From contig NC_088304.1 of NCBI RefSeq assembly GCF_032854445.1, positions 5,458,001-5,522,000 on the forward strand: a DNA stretch of 64,000 nucleotides. Direction: 5' to 3'. The stretch comes from Liolophura sinensis (taxonomy: Eukaryota; Mollusca; Polyplacophora; Chitonida; Chitonidae). This document shows, one piece after another, positions 10,777 to 22,195 of the stretch. Positions within the stretch are counted from its first letter, which is position 1. Each line of letters starts with the position of its first letter. The position numbers and the translations under genes are program-made. Below the pieces are notes generated by a model. That model was not told where the DNA came from. It was given only the letters and a program-made list of their open reading frames with translations, and did no database searches.

Positions 10777-10995
10777 TTATAAATACATACAGGCATGTTG
10801 ATAAATTTTAGATACATGCATGATGGTAAATTATAAATACATGCATGTTGATAAATTTCAAATACATGCATTTTGAGAAATTTTAAATACATGCATTTTG
10901 AGAAATTTTAAATACATGCGTGATGATAACTTTTAAATACATGCATGTTGATAAATTTCAAATACATGCATTTTGAGAAATTTTAAATGCATGCA
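10777..10995. repeat. 25-bp minisatellite, about 8 copies
   Basis: The unit is near ATACATGCATTTTGAGAAAT plus TTTAA, with alternating TGTTGATAA and TTTTGAGAA versions. ATGCAT is a short palindrome in each copy. Confidence 0.85.
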
Positions 10996-11101
10996 CGTTA
11001 GAAGGTGCATGCATTCCATGTGCTTCGACCAATCTCAGTGTATAGAAAGCATCCCCCACTGGCAGAGCCAGCTCATCACGCACACAGGCAGACAGGTTAA
11101 G

Positions 11102-11282
11102 TCACGCGGAAAACAAAAGCCAATGAAGTCCTGTGGCTGAGAGAGAAAGATAAGAGAGTGCATCCTTCAGGATGAGCAGACATTCGCTACCCCTCATTAC
11201 CTCGCTTGTTATCAAAGACTTCCATTCCAGGAACTAACAAATTAGTTCCATACAATGTCTGCCAGAACAGTTGATACTTCAT
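11102..11282 (-). CDS. Candidate two-exon small ORF with a 64-bp intron
   Basis: From ATG 11282 the minus strand is open (MKYQLFWQTLYGTNLLVPG...) to AAGCGAG followed by GTAATG, a moderate donor after base 11201. An excellent acceptor, CTCTTATCTTTCTCTCTCAG, ends at 11137. Joining gives 27 codons, a split codon and ten more codons to TGA at 11104-11102, for 38 residues. Instead, the first part may splice elsewhere, since it also leaves one base over like other sites listed here. The function is unknown. Confidence 0.22.
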
Positions 11283-11299
11283 ATGCGGGCTGAGATTGA

Positions 11300-12339
11300 C
11301 ATCAATAGGGTGCAACTACTGTCCTAACATCAAAGAAGAAAAAACCTCCAGATGCCTTCTCCATTGCATAGATACTAGTGTTCATGCATTCCTAACATCA
11401 AAGAAGAAAAATCATCACCATGTGATCACAGAAGAAGAGCTGAGATGAAATGACAATTATATTTGTAAACAAAAGAACAGACATTGATAGTGCCAATCAC
11501 TCAGACATGCATAGGTCTGCTGTGAGAGCTTTAATACCAACGTCTAACAAGACACATTTTTTTGCACATCGATGCAAATCAAAGTCGATTGGGATAACCA
11601 TTACAGTTTGTTCACAAGTAGTGTAACTCTGCAAAACAAGGACTTGATTCCTAGTCTTGGCTTTTTACTTTTGTCATCATCCGAATATTTTTTATATATA
11701 CATGACTTACTACAAAAACTATAAACTACAATGTTCATTTTCCAGCATTTGAAACACAGATACCATGGTTACACACAGTAACTGGCCTAAACTACTCCCA
11801 TTACTAAAGTGCACATTTTGCCTAATTCTGAGAGTTCTGTTGATCATAGAAAAATGTCTGGAGGTTTGTTTATTTACCTCACACTTACTGTATATTTAAC
11901 ACAGCATGTTATCAGTTCCAATAAGATTCAGTGAATACGTTACCAAAGTCAACAAATACAGGTTTACAAAAATCATAACGTCACTTGAAGCTTCAGGTAC
12001 AGGTGATACTAAAGATAAACTCAAAACCTTACACAAACTAAATCTTTGTAAAAAAAAAAAAAATTACATTATGTTGTAGACTCTGCACTAGTTTTAATGT
12101 TTATACACAGATCAATAACAGGTCTGCTGCTAAGCAGAGACTGCTTAGTAACAGACACATCAGGGTTCACACACTCGCTTTGGTGCCAATGAAGTGTGCA
12201 CATACATGCAGCACATCCATAAGTGCTGGTATATTACTCTATCAGGCTTATGAACAGATCATATCAAAACCACCTTAATAAACAGATCATATTCCAAAAT
12301 GATATCTAGCATGAGGCTTCATCACGTAATGTACATTAA
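11300..12339. other. Gene-poor stretch
   Basis: Unique AT-rich sequence. CCTAACATCAAAGAAGAAAA occurs twice (near 11323 and 11391). Poly-A lies near 12050-12062. No exon has matched splice sites. Confidence 0.4.
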
Positions 12340-12564
12340 CCTATTTCATTGGTGCTTTAAGTTGTGCTCAAGAATATCTCACATATACGTTACCATTATT
12401 GTGGGTTGGAAATAGGGCAGACCCCACACTCATCTGCACTTTGCTGGTAGAACTTCCCAAGTATGACTGGAGAATAAGTCAGCATGAGCTGGCCTTGAAC
12501 TCATATTGATCGCAGAGTCACTGTGTTTCACTAGCACGTTAACCACTCATCCAAGGAGGCCCCC
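12340..12564 (-). mobile_element. SINE-A copy, near full length with tRNA-like head
   Basis: Reading minus, it opens GGGGCCTCCTTGGATGAGTG followed by GTTAACGTG. TGGATGAGTGG is close to the A-box, and AGTTCAAGGCC about 45 bases later fits the B-box. The body follows, ending in ATTCTTGAGCACAACTTAAAG. This copy shows best that the family is tRNA-derived. The AAAT tail is lost. Confidence 0.8.
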
Positions 12565-12611
12565 TTTATATGGATACAATACATTCATCTAAAGTATTAA
12601 ATGTTCCATAA

Positions 12612-12735
12612 TGCTGGCCACCATCATATGAGTGAAATGTTCTTGAGTATGGCGTAAAACACCAATCAAATAAATAAATCAATAAATTCCATAATTATAC
12701 ATTGTTTACACTAAGTTGTTTATAGGGCCTTATGA
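12612..12735 (+). mobile_element. SINE-A 3' end plus duplicated flank
   Basis: CATAATGCTGGCCACCATCA to AACACCAATCAAATAAATAA is the SINE-A 3' end. The following text (TTCCATAATTATACATTG to GTTTATAGGGCC) recurs after the SINE end at 17471-17595, so the element and its flank were copied together. Confidence 0.75.
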
Positions 12736-12739
12736 TTTA

Positions 12740-12782
12740 CTGATGTGGAATGCCACACTCAAGAATATTTCACTTTACCTTC
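12740..12782 (-). mobile_element. SINE-A remnant
   Basis: Short match to the family 3' end in reverse: GCCACACTCAAGAATATTTC followed by ACTTTACC. Confidence 0.45.
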
Positions 12783-14160
12783 ATCAATGGTAGGCACGTC
12801 ATGGATTGAGGACACAAAGAGTGTCCTGAGTATAAAACCTCACATATCTGGCAAGTAACAGACAAGCTTTTCCACAGGTGACACAGATTTTCACCTGCAG
12901 AGCGAGATCAATGAGTATGAGATGTGATACTGGTACATGTATAACATCAGGGAAATGATCTCCAACAAATCTGATATTGGATCTGATGTTGGATCTGATG
13001 TTAGCTAGCTGTTGGTATGGTAGTTTGCACTTACATTTTCACATGAAATACTCACATGTTTTCCACGACTTGTCAAGTGACAGCATTTTATCACAACAAA
13101 TAATATGAACTAAAAAAAAATACTTTTTGTGTAATAAGCATTTAAAAAGCTTCATGATATGGGAGCAATTTGTCATTATATGATTTGTATGCCACATGTA
13201 TATGCAATTAGCATTACATATCAGATTCACTTCTAACACTCATTATTTTTAATGAAAAATACCAGTTAAAAAATAAAGGCCACTGAGTTACTTTTTTGTC
13301 TAACGTGATTGCAGAATGCCTTTGTATAATCAGAATGCAGAATGAAGTGGGGCATATTATTTCAGAGATGCTGGATGTTCCACAGTAAAAGTGCAGTAAT
13401 TATAAATCACTGTGAGTGAGCAGAGCAAATCTGTCACAAATATAAACGGAGTGAGCTACCTATTTAGGTGTTATGGCATGCTCACTGTCACCATAATAGC
13501 CCTGAACTGTGGAGGCAGGAAATCAAAGTAACTCTGCCCAAGGCTAGGATTGAACCCACACATGTGGTCATGTGATATTTGACATGACCTCATAATAGGC
13601 CACAGTTATAGATGTAATAGATGTCACAGGTAATGTGCAGGTATCTTGATTGTGAAGAGTAAATAGGTGTTACATATACATTACCCAGTAACCCCTTCTT
13701 CTGAATTTAGCTAGCTTTGTTAAGACTAATTTATACTGGTATAAACCTACCTGTACAGGTAAAAGATCAATACCTGTAAAAACAGGTAAGTACTCTAACT
13801 GACACAGGTCAACAGGCATGTCAGGACCAGTCAGCTGTGACACTGAGAGTGAACAGGTATGTTGTTGTGGGTTGTTGTGATCCAGGGTCATAAACCAGGG
13901 CTACAGTCTTTGTTAACGACAGAAACAGTAAGGCAACCTCAGACAGATACATAATAGCTCTGCACGGGTAAAACCCATCTATCGTTCTGCAGTTCCTGAG
14001 AGAGACACAATTACTCAGTCTGCCCTGAAGCTTAATTCTCAAAGCTATAAACTGACATTGTGTAATTCATGAACACTGTACCGCATAAGTGATTCTCAAG
14101 ATCTAAGGCAGCACAAACTATCTCCAACTAGCACTCTGGAGGTACTGCAAAAACAAAAAC
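12783..14160. other. Gene-poor stretch with a SINE-like B-box and a 14-bp palindrome
   Basis: Around 13440-13580 the minus strand holds GGGTTCAATCCTAG, a B-box-like motif suggesting an old SINE. TACCTGTACAGGTA at 13748-13761 is a perfect palindrome, followed by ACAG|GTAAGT (after 13785), a perfect donor string without a partner. No gene is supported. Confidence 0.35.
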
Positions 14161-14716
14161 AAGTCCTCTACCACTTGTTCCATCAGAACAATACTTGTAT
14201 ATGTCCTCTACCACCTGTGTCATCAGAACAACACATTTATACATGTACACATCCTCTACCACTTGTGTCATCAGAACAATACATGTACATGTCCCCTACC
14301 ACTTGTGTCATCAGAACAATACATGTACATGTCCCTTACCACTTGTGTCATCAGGACAATACATGTACATGTCCTCTACCACCTGTGTCATCAGAACAAT
14401 ACATGTACATGTCCTTTACCACTTGTGCCATCAGAACAATACATGTACACGTCCCCTACCACTTGTGTCATCAGAACAATACATGTACATGTCCCCTACC
14501 ACTTGTGTCATCAGAACAATACATGTACATGTCCCCTACCACTTGTGCTATCAGAACAATACATGTACATGTCCCTTACCACTTGTGCCATCAGAACAAT
14601 ACATGTACACGTCCCCTACCACTTGTGTCATCAGAACAATACATGTACACATCCCCTACCACTTGTGTCATCAGAACAATACATTAACATGTTCCGTACC
14701 ACTTGTGCCATCACAA
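14161..14716. repeat. 40-bp minisatellite, about 13.7 copies
   Basis: The unit is CTACCACTTGTGTCATCAGA, then ACAATACATGTACATGTCCC. No stop codon occurs in any forward frame of the unit, so three overlapping 170-183 codon frames span it. Because 40 is not divisible by three they repeat the same peptide out of phase. This marks them as artefacts of repetition. Confidence 0.95.
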
Positions 14717-15499
14717 TAATAGCTATGTCTATTAATATCCAAAACAAAACAAAAATGGCCATAATTTTGTTGGAAATGGACAAAGCAAACTGGCATTCAA
14801 AAGATAATCGGTAACTTTTCATGGCAAAGATATATATCGAGTTTCAATTCAACACAATGTACCATTTTGCAAAAAAAAAAAAATTGGAAAACAACTGCAG
14901 CCAAAATGGAAATAATTATTTCCAAACTGGACACATGGGTCCGAAACTCAAATTTAATCTGTTATAGTGAAGTCAAATATCAAGTTTCAATTCAATTCGA
15001 TAAACAATATTAAATAATGTGTTCACTAGAAGTCCAACTTGGACAGAAAAAAAAAACACCACACTTTTTCACTTTGGATGATTTTTTTCCAAATATTTTT
15101 AAGTTCACCATTTTGGTGGACGAAAAGCAAGTCTTCAACCAACCTAAAATTCAAGATTCTGTATGGCGGCTACACATGCGTTGTTAACTGCTATTTGTTA
15201 CCTGCATGATCAGTGAGCGCGTGTGAATCTATCTGTAACATTTATCTTGTATAATGACGTGCATTCACCACAATCCAACAGAGTGTATTAGGGTAATTTT
15301 ACACACTTACTTAATATATATAGTCTCAAATTTTTGAAAATATTCTCATACGTTGTTGATATACATACACAGACTGGGCTACTGCTGCAAAGAATCACCA
15401 AAATAATGCTGCAATTCATAAACATCTTGTAAAGATCACTGAAATACGGGCTGACACAAAGTTAAAGCATTAAAGCAAAGTCAAACATTTGTTGTCAAA
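14717..15499. other. Gene-poor, possibly old dispersed repeat
   Basis: ATCAAGTTTCAATTCAA-like phrases recur (about 14838 and 14979), with poly-A near 14870. The style resembles ancient non-coding repeats. No coding signal was found. Confidence 0.35.
15202..15241 (-). other. Donor-like site with upstream ATG (phase 1)
   Basis: CATGCAG followed by GTAACA is a donor-like string after base 15202. An in-frame ATG at 15241 would give 13 codons plus one base. The start context is weak. It is listed only because its phase matches the other minus-strand sites. Confidence 0.1.
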
Positions 15500-15810
15500 C
15501 ACGAGATTTCTTCATCCAGACAACAAAATATCCGCAAAATTTACTCATGTGCGAGTAACCACAACAAGAATTCCTGAGTCTGGAACATTTGATCCAAAGA
15601 TTCAGCTTGTTTAACTCTTGGCAACAAAAAATCCCGAAACAAATGGGTCGGGCACAAGATTTTGCTCGTCTGTGAGCAACTGGGATCTTCTGAGATCACT
15701 GTGGTCTATATCAGCCAATCAGCGTCTATGGAAATGTCGTGTGATCACTTGACACCGGGGATTTGAAAATCTGATTTTCGATTACAAATGCTGTCCGTCT
15801 GTGCTATGCT
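15500..15810. repeat. Dispersed repeat, copy 2 of a pair
   Basis: Diverged copy of 4291-4640 in the same orientation, sharing the anchors named there. A segment near 15640-15720 has no counterpart in the first copy. Confidence 0.6.
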
Positions 15811-15847
15811 TTATCCTGTCCTCAAGCCAGACACTTTCATTTGTTAC

Positions 15848-15878
15848 CTTGAGGTATTAAAGGGTTTATGAACACCAT
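15848..15878 (-). CDS. Candidate first-exon end (phase 1)
   Basis: CCTCAAG followed by GTAACA forms a donor-like site after base 15848. ATG 15878 has a good context (GACATGG) and opens MVFINPLIPQ plus one base. The frame stays open upstream to a TGA about 20 codons earlier. A competing frame contains ATG GCT GAA (MAEVQSKMKPY) with a different phase, so the reading is ambiguous. Confidence 0.18.
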
Positions 15879-17240
15879 GTCTGTGAGCTGTCTGACAATC
15901 ACCTTGCTCTGTGTAGGGTTTCATTTTGCTTTGCACTTCAGCCATAAGTCCAGACAGACTGTCAGCAAAAACCAACTGACTTACCGACTGACCGCCAGAC
16001 AGAACAACCAGAGAACAGAGGTTCTTCGCTGCAGCTAAAAATGGCCTGATAAAAGTTAACAAATTAACACAGATTACCGTCGATGCAGTCACATATTGTG
16101 CAGTGGTGATAGTTCCACCTGCACTTTAAACTGTCCACTATAAATAAGAACATACATACATGTGTTCAGAAGCCGTTGGTAGCATGAAGAATCTAAACCC
16201 TTGCAGTGACAATTATTTTACTCAAAACAGTTAAAACAACAGTCTCAGGTAAATGCCTACCTGTAATATCAAAGAGTCAACACACCTGTAGATCGCGTAT
16301 AAGCAAAGGTGTGAACCACACCCTGTCTGCAATATCAAACCTGTACGTCATTGTATGTCGTTATATAGACTCTACATAGGGTATTGAGGTCACATATAGC
16401 TCAATATAAGCTGGCATCTTTTTACTAGTTCCCGTCAAGGGCACAAGCTGTGCTGTGTTTCACTTTCCAGGCAATACAACCCCAGACTTTATAGTTTAAC
16501 AGTCCGGGTACCTACAGGCTGACTGGCACAGGTACACATGTATCTTTATGCATGACTACTCACGCGTATAATGTTTATGAAAGACAAGTGAGACAAATCA
16601 GACGAGTAATATTTAAGTTCCAAGTAATATATTTAAATCCAACATAACAAGTGCCACACAACAAGTCCCATTATTAACAGCCCAATGTAACTTGTAAACA
16701 CCACACAACCTCCATAAAAAGCCCACTACAACTTGTAAACACCACACAACTTTCATTAAAAAGCCCAATGTAACTTGTAAATACACAACATCGTGTTTCA
16801 GGTTTCTCTATCTCTTAGACATGACGTTTCATGGTCTCACATGCAATCCAGATTTAAATTAAATTTTTTATGGGCTTAACAAGCACGTCAAAACAAAATG
16901 GCTGCAGCTAATTAGGCCTATTTCCACGTATCTTCCGAAATATAACCTATGCTTAAATTATTTGTTTTCCATTCTTTAAGCTTTATTACATACATTATTA
17001 TTACCTAAAGGGTTAATTTTCTATTTAAATATTGGACAGATTGGCCTGAAAATTAAGACAGCACAAGTTAAGGCCTAGGGAAGAGGAATACAAACTCTGT
17101 TGGAAACCTGTTACAGCCACAGGAAAGTGTGTATAAACTGTGTTCGAAATTCAAAGCGCAGATGTGTTCTGAAGACATAAATCACTCATGTAGACCTCTA
17201 AATACCTTTACATTTAGGTATGGGGAGTAACTGTAAACAC
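15879..17240. other. Gene-poor stretch
   Basis: An 82-codon minus frame at 15844-16092 has GTAAGT and AG strings but no consistent exon. The remainder is unique AT-rich sequence apart from the short array below. Confidence 0.35.
16664..16800. repeat. 41/42-bp tandem repeat, about 3 copies
   Basis: Units contain GCCCAATGTAACTTGTAAAC followed by ACCACACAAC. Starts are near 16681, 16722 and 16764. Confidence 0.75.
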
Positions 17241-17595
17241 TGAAGTGCTTATTTATTTATTTATTTGATTTGTTTTTTATGTCATACTCAAGAATGTTTC
17301 TCTTAGGGATTACAGCCGGGATTACAGTGAGATGAAACCCTGCAGAGCCGCAGGTTGCATCAGAATTTATGTTAAATTCAATACTTACGGCTGTAAGTAG
17401 GAAGGTCTGGCAGCAATTTGTGGATGGATGCGGGTTTCCCCATAGGCTCTGACCTTTTTCCTCCCACCATAATGCTGGCCGCCATCGTATGAGTGAAATA
17501 TTCTTGAGTATGGCGTAAAACACCTATCAAATAAGTAAATCAAATAAATTCCATAATTACGCATTTTTAACACTAAACTGTTTATAGGGCCATAT
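17241..17595. mobile_element. Inverted pair of SINE-A ends with duplicated flank
   Basis: The left end (17241-17330) is (TTTA)n, TTTGATTTGTTTTTTATGTC and ACTCAAGAATGTTTCTCTTA, in reverse. The right part (about 17395-17548) is a forward SINE-A with GGAAGGTCTGGCAGCAATTT through GTAAAACACCTATCAAATAA. The flank to 17595 matches 12690-12735. Confidence 0.7.
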
Positions 17596-18313
17596 GAAAG
17601 CAGGCAGACAGAGACCTGAAGTCCACGTTCCTATATCTTATCACACAATAACATGCCTTTATAAATCCTTAATGTCTTGTTGTGAAACACCGAAGCAACT
17701 TCCTCCTTCGTGTAAGTGTGTCAAGCTAAGCTCCATCCAAGAGTAGTGAGACAGTGTAACTGACAGGCTGTGAGTATACAAAAGTTCATGTGTACATATA
17801 CATAGAACAATGTGTAAGGCCTACCTGAATGTAGTGTTCCCTTCTTATGATCCTGTTTCAGAAAACTGACATGCTAAAAAGCCATAATTATTAATAAATA
17901 ATTATTCCTTTACCACCTCCACCCCTCCTCCCCCCAACCAAGAAAAAAGTTTGTGGATTTGAAGAAAACTCTATTTTAATCGGTTAACTTGGCATGTATT
18001 TTACAAACTACACTCAAATGTTAGGTGCGAGACTGACGGTCATACGAGAAACAAACAATTAATTAAAAGTGGCCTGATTGTTCCCTGCAAGATGACCCAT
18101 GATAAGTATGCAGTGTTCAGGAAGTGCGTTGTACCATATGACAGCATTAACAACTAATGGTTCCCTAGTGAGATTGCTAGAGCTAGCTATAGCGGAGTCC
18201 AGACTACTTCTATTACACTTGTATGTATATTTCACAATGAGTCTGTGCGCACAGCTGCAGATTATACATGCGCATAAACTTGATGGTTGCATGTACTGAA
18301 TTAAATTAAACGA
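17596..18313. other. Gene-poor stretch
   Basis: Unique sequence. A donor-like CATTCAG|GTAGGC is found on the minus strand near 17826 without an upstream ATG in a phase-1 frame. No gene is called. Confidence 0.35.
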
Positions 18314-18760
18314 AGTCCTTTGAAGTATATATCAGATGAAAGACCATTATAACCTATCCAGGAAAACAGTTTATTTTTGTTTATTTATTTTGTTTTAGAA
18401 TTTTTCTAACCGAGTAAAATTGTCTTAAAAGATCAGATTCTATCGTGGTCTGATCCAAAAGGTATCAATTAAGTCACTGAAATAATTTGTTTCAAGGTCA
18501 AATCAGCAAATCCATTCATAGACCTATATGTGGATGTATATACATTCTGAATGATGAAATGTAGCAGTTTAATGTGTGTTAAGTAGCAAAAACCTTACAT
18601 GACGTCACTGGTCCCATTGTGGTCAGAACAGGCCACCACAGAATAAAACTTTCACACGCATTTTACTAGGTTAAACAAATTGTACAAAAAAAAAATCCAA
18701 CTATTTTCCTGGAGAGTTTTTAATGGTCTTCTATCTGATATATACGGCATTTTAGTGGGG
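18314..18760. mobile_element. Foldback or MITE-like element with long inverted arms
   Basis: The left arm (from about 18324) reads AGTATATATCAGATGAAAGA, CCATTATAACCTATCCAGGA, and later TTCTAACCGAGTAAAATTG. The right arm (to about 18745) is its imperfect reverse complement (TTTTCCTGGAGAGTTTTTAA, TGGTCTTCTATCTGATATAT; CATTTTACTAGGTTAAACAA). The arms are roughly 130-150 bases with a short centre containing TGACGTCA near 18600. No coding capacity is seen, as expected of a non-autonomous element. Confidence 0.65.
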
Positions 18761-20542
18761 GTTTTTTGGGTTTAAAGAGTGCAATTCTATCAAGTTGGTC
18801 AATTTAATCTTCCCTGAAGAATGCATCTCATGACTGCACAATGGCAGATACCATCTAATGATACATCACTGTGGTAAAAACATGTTAGAACACGGAACGA
18901 TTTATGCATGCTTTCGACAAAATAATTACAATATTCAATATCACAACAAAAAGGAAAAAAAACCCATCAAAAAAATCCATCCTAATCATAACATTCCAAA
19001 TAGCACATGTCAACGTTGAATTATTGGCATCGGATGGATTTTGCATGGCTTGAATGGTCCATAACAGGATATGATTAATTTGTTGTTTTGTTTTTTAACG
19101 TTTGTCCATTAAATGTCTTAACTGATCAAAGACTGATGTTGAAATAATTGGTTTGTCTAACTGTTTAGCAGCGCATTGTAAACAATAAATAGTTTACTAC
19201 TAACAGATGCAATAATGTGTATGTTTCTGTACCTTTTAAAGATATTGCTAAACAGTAACATACTATTAATTCAGTTAACTTCAAATCTATATAAACTGAA
19301 ACCATGTTTTGCACGTATTCGTATATATTGTTTTGTTTGATCTCGGATCGCTTTTCTTTCTTTTTTGTAACTGAAAAGGGTTTCTATTGTTATTAGGTTT
19401 CTGTTGCCATTAGGTTTCTTTCACTGTTTGGTTTCTGTTGCTGTTTGGTTTCTGTATGACTGAGTTTGATTAGTAGTTTACCAGGTCATCCATGTAATTG
19501 CATCTTGCTATGTGCCATGTTGGAAATTGCTTAAGGAACTATACATCGTTATGTTTAAATCATGTAACAGTTAGAATTCTAGACACGGCGTATTGTAGAG
19601 ATACAGTGTTTATAAGAAAGGGTGTGTAAATAAAATAGTATTACTACTTTCTCAATTCCAAACGTTTGTGTTGTTTCTTTGGATAAGCCAGTAGCTGTTG
19701 CCTAGTTACAATATATATAGGTACTTATATGTTCATATCCGGATTTGTGATTTGCCACAATCGTGATAATATTACTATCAACTCATGTTCATTGTGTTAT
19801 GAGTCACCCCATCTAGATACACACGTATTTATATTCATAAAATTTATCCTTATTTATACTTGTCGAACAACTGAGTTACAGGTATCAGCATATACACATA
19901 CATATCCACACAGTCAACCAGGACGTGTTTGGTGCCTTATTAGCCATAATCACACACACAGAGAAAATAGCCAGGGGCTAAATCCCTCGTCCAAGACAAA
20001 ATTATGTTTCCGACTAGAGGGGCATGTCGTAAATGGCCAAAACTTTCGCTGCAAAAAGAGCCCTTTTACAGGCAAATAAAAGTCAGTGGTGACACTTGGG
20101 ATGTAATGGGTATAACTCTAGCTTCCAATCAAATCTCCTAGAAACTGGCAAAATATGTATCTTAGTCCTGGGGGAAGTTTTAGGGCATTTACCACATTCT
20201 ATTCACCAGGCCCACACCAAATAGCACTGCATTGGTTGAGGGCTAAAGTGGGTTTAAACTGGATTTCAACTGGGCTACCCCGAGGGGTTGACGAGACCGA
20301 TCTTCACACTGTTCTTTTTCACTTCTTCTAATGGCAATCTCTTGACTTTGTGACTACAGTTAGTTTGTCCTGGTGCACAAGTTAGTCTGTACTGGGTCAT
20401 CCAATGAAATCTATCAGCACATATCTACTTATCTTATGGTGTTTTCGAATCAATATTGCATTATCATGTTTATTCAAGTGTGCATTGCACACTTCAGATG
20501 CAGATTCTGAGTCAGTCTAGGAGTTATGTCTTTCTGCTGCAG
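18761..20542. other. Gene-poor stretch with a short TTTCTGTT-rich array
   Basis: A degenerate 16-24-bp repeat of AGGTTTCTGTTGC-like units lies at about 19376-19460. A 116-codon open frame at 19729-20079 lacks clear splice sites and contains GT- and CA-rich text. The rest is unique AT-rich DNA. Confidence 0.35.
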
Positions 20543-20649
20543 CCAGAATGGATCAGAGGAGATTGGAGCACGTACCAAACCAGGCATTGTTAATCTATAT
20601 AATGTACTGTGGTAATGCAAAGAAACACAACACACACAGACACAGCCAG
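20543..20649 (+). CDS. Candidate exon with start codon
   Basis: GTCTTTCTGCTGCAG ends at 20542 as a good acceptor. ATG 20548 has a strong context (AGAATGG). The frame (MDQRRLEHVPNQALLIY...) reaches CACAGCCAG followed by GTAGGC, a fair donor after 20649, leaving phase 0. The frame stays open past the donor to 20784. It would be the first coding exon of a plus-strand gene, but no partner exon is identified and no family is recognised. Confidence 0.25.
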
Positions 20650-21109
20650 GTAGGCTGTGATGACCAATGCAGCTTCCAGCACCAAAAATACTATTTAACG
20701 TATATAATGTATACTAATTTGCATCTAAAAATAACCTTTCTTGGCGAAACTTTAGGTTGTTTTACAAAGAATTCCGATCCTTAAATTGAAAGTGTTCATT
20801 GTAGTTACATAACCAAAACCATGACTCACAGCTCTAAATTAACCTGGCATTCAAAAGCTCATCAAAGTGTTGACTTACATCACCCAGCCATCAATCTACA
20901 CTACCAAAATAGATCAATAGACGCTAGCCAATAGAAACACACACCTGCTATGGAGAGCCCGTCCATATTTGCCTACAGCTAATCAATGGTAGCTCAGGTA
21001 ACCTAGACATAAAACATACTAGTTATACCAGTGACCAATATGAACACTCAAGTTGTAACTCTTCAGACCTGTCAAACCTAACATATGCTTAACACAGTAC
21101 GGAGGTGAT
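20650..21109. other. Gene-poor stretch
   Basis: Unique AT-rich sequence. GGTGAT|GTAAGTC on the minus strand near 20871 is an isolated donor-like string. Confidence 0.35.
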
Positions 21110-21390
21110 ATTGGACGGCCTCCACGGCCGAGAAGTTCCGCACGCCAACATGACACAATGACCCAGCTGCCTCCCACCAATGCAGTAGCTCTGAGTTTAA
21201 CTCCAGCTCATGCTGGCTTGCTCACCCGCTGTATGTGGGGAAAGTCTGCAGCACCCTGCAGATGGTCGTGGGTTTCCCTCGGGCTCTGCTCAGTTTCCTC
21301 CCAACATAATGGTGGCCAAGGTCATATAAGTGAAGTATTTTTGAGTGCGGCGTAAAACATCAATGAAATAAATGAATAAATAAATAAACA
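21110..21390 (+). mobile_element. SINE-A copy, nearly full length
   Basis: The head begins GGACGGCCTCCACGGCCGAG, with the A-box degraded. AGTTTAACTCCAGCTCATGC contains a mutated B-box. The body (GGGAAAGTCTGCAGCACCCT, TTTCCTCCCAACATAATGG) and the end (GTGCGGCGTAAAACATCAAT plus AAAT repeats) are intact. Confidence 0.85.
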
Positions 21391-21814
21391 TGTAATACCC
21401 ATTTAATTTTTCACCAGCTAATGTATACTATATTAACAAAGCTGGTGAAAAAATCAGAGAAAATTAGACATAACGTAATCCACATGATTTTTCACCAACA
21501 AATCACCCTTCTATACCATTCACACAGAAGAGCAATCACCTTGTCAAATCTTCCATATAAGTATCGGTGAATTACCATAATTACAGTGATACAGTAATTC
21601 AATTCTTCGAGGACATTATTTTGCCCCATTAAAGAAAGCTTGATATAGCTTTACAACGTTCTAAACTGTTAAGCCCTGAGAGCAATACAGGATTAAAGAA
21701 TCCGTCTCAGACATGGTTTTCAAGTGTAAATTGGCAACAGGTGCAAAAAGAGAACAAAATTAAGATGAGCCTCAAATTTAATTATAAATTGTGTTCCCTA
21801 CTTTGATATGTTTG
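21391..21814. other. Gene-poor stretch
   Basis: TTTTTCACCAGCTAATGTAT near 21408 and CAAAGCTGGTGAAAAAATCA near 21437 form a short inverted repeat (TTTTTCACCAGC / GCTGGTGAAAAA). Nothing else is noted. Confidence 0.4.
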
Positions 21815-22010
21815 CTTGATTGATCGGTCATATGACGACTATGTCTCCTTGTAGCAAGCTGGGTCCAATGCTGACATCTTTATAGTGCTGCCTGACTGGA
21901 ATGCCAAACTGAAGACACCACATACGATGTCCCACCAGTTATATTATACTGACACTGGCTTAGCCAGTGGTAGGTTTATTCCACGTAAATGCTGAGTGCC
22001 GTGTCTGCAG
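21815..22010 (-). mobile_element. SINE-B-related copy
   Basis: Shares GGTCATATGACGACTATGTC, CTCCTTGTAGCAAG, ATAGTGCTGCCTGACTGG and ATTATACTGACACTGG with the SINE-B layout, but has a different 3' half (ACTGAAGACACCACATACGA). It is therefore a sister subfamily. Confidence 0.6.
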
Positions 22011-22159
22011 CATCAAGGATACCAATGGTGAAGTCTTGGGTATGACTGCACTGAGGATAGATTATGAGGCAGAGTTGAATATAATAGAAAAGGTGTGATT
22101 TTATGCTACAGTTATCAATTCCTTCTATTAAAGTAAGAGGGATATTTAGATACATGTTA

Positions 22160-22195
22160 TTGATTTATTTATTTATTTATTGGACTGGTGTTTCC
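22160..22195 (-). mobile_element. SINE-A end fragment
   Basis: (TTTA)n followed by TTGGACTGGTGTTTCC, at the left edge of the next tandem array. Confidence 0.5.

Noticed and set aside
14175-14814. Three overlapping 170-183 codon frames
   Set aside because: Product of the stop-free 40-bp repeat in all forward frames.
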